The notes below the pieces were generated by a model. The model saw only the letters and a list, made by a program, of their open reading frames with translations, did no database searches and had not been told where the DNA came from. 64,000 nt of DNA from Deltaproteobacteria bacterium (GTDB lineage: Bacteria > Myxococcota > XYA12-FULL-58-9 > JAFGEK01), in assembly GCA_016931625.1 (NCBI GenBank), contig JAFGEK010000200.1:1-64000 (forward strand), in the 5' to 3' direction. How positions within the stretch are numbered: position 1 is the stretch's first letter; every line of letters begins with the position of its first letter. Both the position numbers and the translations under genes were made by a program. Shown in pieces: positions 60,387-64,000 of this stretch.

Positions 60387-61789
60387 TGAGTATCTTTTTT
60401 TTGTCTTGTTCTAAATTTAAGCCAAATAGGGGTACCACTAAAACCGTAACGTTTGCGTAAGGCATTTTGTAAATAGCGTTTATATGAATCACGAACATAA
60501 TCGCTATGACTAGCAGTAAATATAAAGGTTGGCGGACGCACTAAAGGTTGTTGCACAAAAAATAACTTGGGACGTCTGCCGCGCTGAATAGGCGGTGGTG
60601 AATCGGCAATTACATCGTTGAAAAAGCGATTTAACTCACCGGTACCAATACGACGATGACGTTCTTGTTGAACTGTAGTAATTTTTTCTAGTAATTGCAG
60701 AACTCCATGGCCGGTTTTAGCAGAAGTGCGAATTATTGGTGCAAAAGAAGCAAAGACAAATTGTTGCGACAACGCATCATTAAATAATTCACTTTTCTCT
60801 TGGCCTTTAACCAGGTCCCATTTGTTAGCAACTATAATGACACCTTTGCCTCGCTCACTAGCTAAAGAGATAATACGGGCATCTTGATCAGATGGGGATT
60901 CGTTTGCGTCAATAACAATAACCGCAACATCAGCGCTTTCAATACCACGCATTGCCATCATTACTGAAAAACGCTCAATGCGAGAAACCACCGAACGTTG
61001 ACGACGAATACCTGCGGTGTCGGTAAAAACAAATAGTTGGCCTTGATGTTCTAAAGTGCTGTCAATAGCATCGCGAGTTGTTCCTGGTATTTCACTTACG
61101 AGATGGCGCTCTTGCCCGAGAAGTCGATTAATAAGCGAGCTTTTGCCTGCATTAGGGCGCCCCACTACTGCCACACGAATTGGACCACCATGCCATTCGA
61201 TTCTGGTAGGTGGCGTATCTTCAGTATCTTCTTCATTATTAACTGCAATTGGACCGTAGGCATTATCAAATTCAGCAGCCAAAGGGGGATCGAGGCGATC
61301 GATTATTTCATCGATAATATCACCTACCCCACGTCCATGCTCAGCAGACAAGGGCAAAACTTTTGTCATACCTAACTCATAAAACTCGGCCATGGCAATA
61401 TCGCTATTGCTACCATCAATTTTATTGGCGATTACTAATGTTTGTTTACCTGAGCGCCTAAGCATATTGGCGACTTCGTAATCTGCTGCAGTTAAACCGC
61501 TGCGCGAATCTAACAAAAATAAAATCAAATCAGCTTCAGTTATGGCTAGTTGCGTTTGTATGCGTACGTTTTCAAGAATTTGGTCATTACTACGAACTTC
61601 AATACCACCCGTATCAACAATACGCAGCAAACGTCTCTCGATTTTCGCTTCAGCGAAAAGTCGGTCACGAGTAACACCAGCTTGATCATCAACAATAGCT
61701 GTACGTCGACCAATTAAACGATTAAAAAAGGTGGATTTACCAACATTAGGTTTGCCAACAATGGCGATGAGAGGGATACGTTTTACCAC
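60383..61789 (-). CDS. der: Der (EngA), tandem GTPase for 50S assembly
   Basis: 468 residues with two G domains and a C-terminal KH-like domain. G1 sites are GKPNVGKSTFF (~13) and GRPNAGKSSLINRL (~215); G3 are DTGG and DTAG; G4 are NKID and NKWD. The acidic linker (~175-205) between the two GTPase domains is normal. It overlaps era by seven bases and is last in rnc-era-der. Confidence 0.96.
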   Translation of the reverse strand: MVKRIPLIAIVGKPNVGKSTFFNRLIGRRTAIVDDQAGVTRDRLFAEAKIERRLLRIVDTGGIEVRSNDQILENVRIQTQLAITEADLILFLLDSRSGLTAADYEVANMLRRSGKQTLVIANKIDGSNSDIAMAEFYELGMTKVLPLSAEHGRGVGDIIDEIIDRLDPPLAAEFDNAYGPIAVNNEEDTEDTPPTRIEWHGGPIRVAVVGRPNAGKSSLINRLLGQERHLVSEIPGTTRDAIDSTLEHQGQLFVFTDTAGIRRQRSVVSRIERFSVMMAMRGIESADVAVIVIDANESPSDQDARIISLASERGKGVIIVANKWDLVKGQEKSELFNDALSQQFVFASFAPIIRTSAKTGHGVLQLLEKITTVQQERHRRIGTGELNRFFNDVIADSPPPIQRGRRPKLFFVQQPLVRPPTFIFTASHSDYVRDSYKRYLQNALRKRYGFSGTPIWLKFRTRQKKDTH

Positions 61790-62721
61790 GAATCACCTCT
61801 ATGATCGGGATTATACCCAAAACGCTGCACTTCGCGGTCTTTATCGCTCCAGTTGGTGGCCACTCTTACCACTAAGTGTAAATAAACTTTGCAGCCTAAC
61901 ATCGCTTCAATAGCTTGGCGTGCTTCTTGACCAAGCTTTTTAATTTGTGTGCCTTTTTTGCCAACAACAATTCCCTTTTGCGATTCACGCTCGACATATA
62001 TACAGCCTTCAATGCGTACTAGACCTGAACCATCATCACGGCGTTGATCATCAAAACTTTCAATCATTACTGCAGCAGCATGCGGGACTTCAGCACGTAA
62101 CTGCAATAACATCTGCTCTCTTATTAATTCGCCACACAAAAAACGTTCTGCTTGATCAGTATGTAAATCTCGATCAAATAATGGTTCGCTTTCGGGCAGA
62201 GCATCGATTAGTAATTTTAACAATTCATCAAGACCATCTGAGCTTAAAGCAGAAATTGGCACCAAAGCTGTTGGTGATAAAGTCTCGTTGTAAAGCGCAA
62301 TCCATGGCAGCAATAAATCTTTACTCAAGATTGCATCAATTTTATTAAGGGCAACAATTAATTTGCCACCTTTATTACCAATGACTTTTAAGGCTTCGCG
62401 GTCAGCATCATTAAGTTTAGCAACACCACTACTGCAGTCTACGACTAGTAAAGTTACATCAGCACCATCAATAACCGTACTAGCAGTGCGTCGCATGCAG
62501 CGTCGTAATACTGATGTGGCTTGAACTATGCCTGGAGTATCAACCAAAATCATTTGCACATCATCGCGGTTAATAATGCCCTGAATGCGGGTGCGCGTGG
62601 TTTGTGGTTTTGGGCTTACTATTGCTACTTTTTCGCCAATTAGTTGGTTGATTAAAGTTGACTTACCCACATTTGGGCGACCTACTAAGGCAATAAAGCC
62701 AGCACGAAATTTAGGTTTCAT
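61783..62721 (-). CDS. era: Era, GTPase for 16S rRNA maturation
   Basis: I choose the ATG at 62721, which overlaps the rnc TGA (ATGA); ATGs at 62730 and 62766 are in frame, but those would lie inside rnc. ~312 residues: GRPNVGKSTLINQLIGE (~12), DTPGI, NKID and the C-terminal KH domain with GVVGKKGTQ-type loop (IVVGKKGTQIKKLG, ~255). It binds the 3' end of 16S rRNA. Confidence 0.95.
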   Translation of the reverse strand: MKPKFRAGFIALVGRPNVGKSTLINQLIGEKVAIVSPKPQTTRTRIQGIINRDDVQMILVDTPGIVQATSVLRRCMRRTASTVIDGADVTLLVVDCSSGVAKLNDADREALKVIGNKGGKLIVALNKIDAILSKDLLLPWIALYNETLSPTALVPISALSSDGLDELLKLLIDALPESEPLFDRDLHTDQAERFLCGELIREQMLLQLRAEVPHAAAVMIESFDDQRRDDGSGLVRIEGCIYVERESQKGIVVGKKGTQIKKLGQEARQAIEAMLGCKVYLHLVVRVATNWSDKDREVQRFGYNPDHRGDSW

Positions 62722-63404
62722 TTGTTCCATTCTTTTTCTAAAACAACGCGTGCGCTTGCAGCACAAGCTTGCTCGGCAGTCTTTTTATTAGAACCATGCC
62801 CTTGGCCATAAACTTTGCCTGCAATAATTACCTCGCAAACATAGACGCGAGCGTGTGCTGGCCCAGCGGTAGATACGACCACATATTTTGGTGGTTTTTT
62901 TATTCCGTGAGCATGACAAGCTTCTTGCAGAGCGGTTTTGTGGTCATTAATACCAGTAGCTTGCTGCATAGCACGCTTAAGTAACGGCAAAATACAACGT
63001 TTTGCTGCAGTAAAACCACCATCAAGAAAAATGGCCGCAACCAAAGCCTCAAAAACATCAGCAAGAGTACCATCAGTATTAGATACATCTTTTTGGCTTT
63101 GAGCAATACGAAGCATAGTACCTAGATTAAGCTCGCGCGCCAATGCCGCCAAAGACTCGCGCCTAACCATTTGTGAGCGGCGGCGACTTAACTCGCCTTC
63201 ATCACTATTGGGCGTGTTTAGATAAAGCAATTGACTTGCGATTAAGCCGACTACAGCATCGCCAAGAAACTCAAGACGCTGATTATCTGCACCGAGTTCA
63301 GGGTGCTCATTAGCAAAGGTAGAGTGGGTCAAAGCTTCAAGCAACAACTCAGGATGCTTAAATCGATAGCTTAAACTTTGCTCTATGGGGGTGTTGAAGT
63401 TCAT
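62718..63404 (-). CDS. rnc: RNase III
   Basis: Double-strand-specific endoribonuclease. The 228 residues have the signature NQRLEFLGDAVVGLI (~40), the second metal site DVFEALVAAIFLDGG (~115) and a C-terminal dsRNA-binding domain (ALQEACHAHGIKKP, ARVYVCEVIIAGKVYGQGHG, GSNKKTAEQACAASA). It begins at ATG 63404 and is first in the rnc-era-der operon. Confidence 0.96.
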   Translation of the reverse strand: MNFNTPIEQSLSYRFKHPELLLEALTHSTFANEHPELGADNQRLEFLGDAVVGLIASQLLYLNTPNSDEGELSRRRSQMVRRESLAALARELNLGTMLRIAQSQKDVSNTDGTLADVFEALVAAIFLDGGFTAAKRCILPLLKRAMQQATGINDHKTALQEACHAHGIKKPPKYVVVSTAGPAHARVYVCEVIIAGKVYGQGHGSNKKTAEQACAASARVVLEKEWNK

Positions 63405-63905
63405 AAAATTTCAAATACCATAATTTGGTAGTTTATTTTTAGCACGCTAATAAATGATTTCTCGCAATGCTCGAAATAATGAAAATAAACATGCTTACAG
63501 TTAATTAGAGCATGGCTATATAGCTGAGGCTTTAAAAAATTGAAAACCAAAAGAGACAATTACTGGTGTGATATCTCTGTTCTACCTTGAGGTAGTCTTT
63601 ATTTGACAGTGTAGGACTCAAAATACGGTGCACTCAAAATACGGTGCCAGACACCACTAACATGCTGTAATATAAGATAAATTTCTTTACAAGGAAAAAC
63701 CTCTGAAATATATATGGATATCTAAAAAATTACCTCAGGCTCTAATCTTAAAGTCGGTAGGAGTATTGGTGAACTTGGTGTTCATGTTTATCACATTTTT
63801 GTTACACTGCTTCTATATTCACTTGCCGAATTGCTACAAAATAGCGCATTATTAAAGTATTTTTAAGTTGTTTCTGTAGTCATAGAATTCAAGGAGCGCA
63901 ATAAA
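63405..63905. other. 501-bp intergenic region
   Basis: The rnc promoter must lie at its left end. There is an ACCA-TAATT-TGGT hairpin at 63419-63431, a 16-bp tandem repeat at 63616-63647 with an adjoining palindrome (listed separately), and otherwise AT-rich DNA. TGAAC/GTTCA around 63770-63785 forms a short hairpin. I found no coding frame or RNA gene. Confidence 0.45.
63616..63655. repeat. 16-bp tandem duplication plus GGTGCCAGACACC palindrome
   Basis: ACTCAAAATACGGTGC occurs twice back to back (63616-63631, 63632-63647). The second copy runs into CAGACACC, making GGTG-CCAGA-CACC (63643-63655). Palindromes of this kind are often found at REP-like elements. No associated transposase is seen. 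Confidence 0.6.
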
Positions 63906-64000
63906 ATGAAGGCGCGCTTTGTGGGCACGCTGATTAATAAAAAGTTCGATACTGATAAGCTCGAATTTCCTACTCAAATAGAACCTGTGGCACCTCACTT
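63906..64000 (+). CDS. partial gene at the right edge
   Basis: An ATG at 63906 follows AAGGAG by nine bases, an excellent ribosome-binding site, and the frame stays open to the edge (~31 codons, beginning MKARFVGTLINKKFDTDKLE). I do not recognise the protein from this piece. No signal peptide or membrane segment is visible. Confidence 0.6.
   Translation, partial: MKARFVGTLINKKFDTDKLEFPTQIEPVAPH

Overview
The window is a gene-dense bacterial chromosome segment of low GC content by eye. It is almost entirely housekeeping genes with a thin layer of lineage-specific ones. The gene style suggests a Deltaproteobacteria/Myxococcota-type Gram-negative. Pointers are a complete menaquinone pathway, outer-membrane lipoproteins with cysteine-rich repeats plus beta-propellers, an FHA-GGDEF protein, an ExeA-like ATPase, a DciA (DUF721) protein, PilZ- and roadblock-like proteins, and a YfgM/BamB pair. 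The phylum is inferred from gene content only; the window has no rRNA. I saw no prophage, insertion sequence, CRISPR array or defence island.

Layout. 0.2-10.7 kb (+): a menaquinone block, menH-menF-menD-menB-menA-menC-menE, then a long-chain polyprenyl diphosphate synthase and ubiE/menG. Most junctions from menD onward are stop/start overlaps or very short gaps. 10.7-16.9 kb (-): a LamG-domain remnant, lepB, lepA, a small ribbon-helix-helix protein, then (after a + strand roadblock-like gene) a SPOR-domain membrane protein and argS. 17.0-20.4 kb: tRNA-Val(CAC), dciA (+), and a large RND/MMPL exporter (-). 20.5-26.8 kb: a giant signalling protein (LacI-type sensor, histidine kinase, receiver, GGDEF, zinc ribbon) divergent from a cysteine-rich beta-propeller lipoprotein. 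27.2-32.7 kb (+): purC, purF, purM, purN, purH. 32.9-41.3 kb: alpha/beta hydrolase, PilZ-like protein, valS, two unknowns, and an ExeA-like ATPase with a response regulator, then a GNAT acetyltransferase. 41.5-49.6 kb (-): mutL, FHA-GGDEF, pgi, a LysM/M23 peptidase, surE, trmD, rimM, khpA, rpsP. 49.7-57.9 kb: propeller lipoproteins, a glycosyltransferase, a PKD lipoprotein, a Nudix hydrolase, and bamB/yfgM. 58.3-63.4 kb: rng (+) convergent with der-era-rnc (-). A partial gene starts at the right edge.

The menaquinone genes make both the naphthoquinone head group and the isoprenoid tail; only a DHNA-CoA thioesterase is not recognised. The pur genes cover several steps of IMP synthesis. rpsP-khpA-rimM-trmD, der-era-rnc, lepA, rng, valS, argS and tRNA-Val are a translation/RNA core, and surE with the LysM/M23 gene recalls the enterobacterial surE-nlpD neighbourhood.

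The least ordinary things are: the 1.25-kaa sensor/diguanylate cyclase; two copies of a ~158-bp palindromic intergenic repeat; a recurrent 17-bp TTAGGG...CCCTAA motif, sometimes overlapping stop codons; a strongly structured leader in front of rng; a LamG gene fragment abutting lepB; a 32-bp duplication at the 3' end of dciA; and a MutL whose endonuclease motifs look eroded. I do not see a clear multi-gene system that I would call new.
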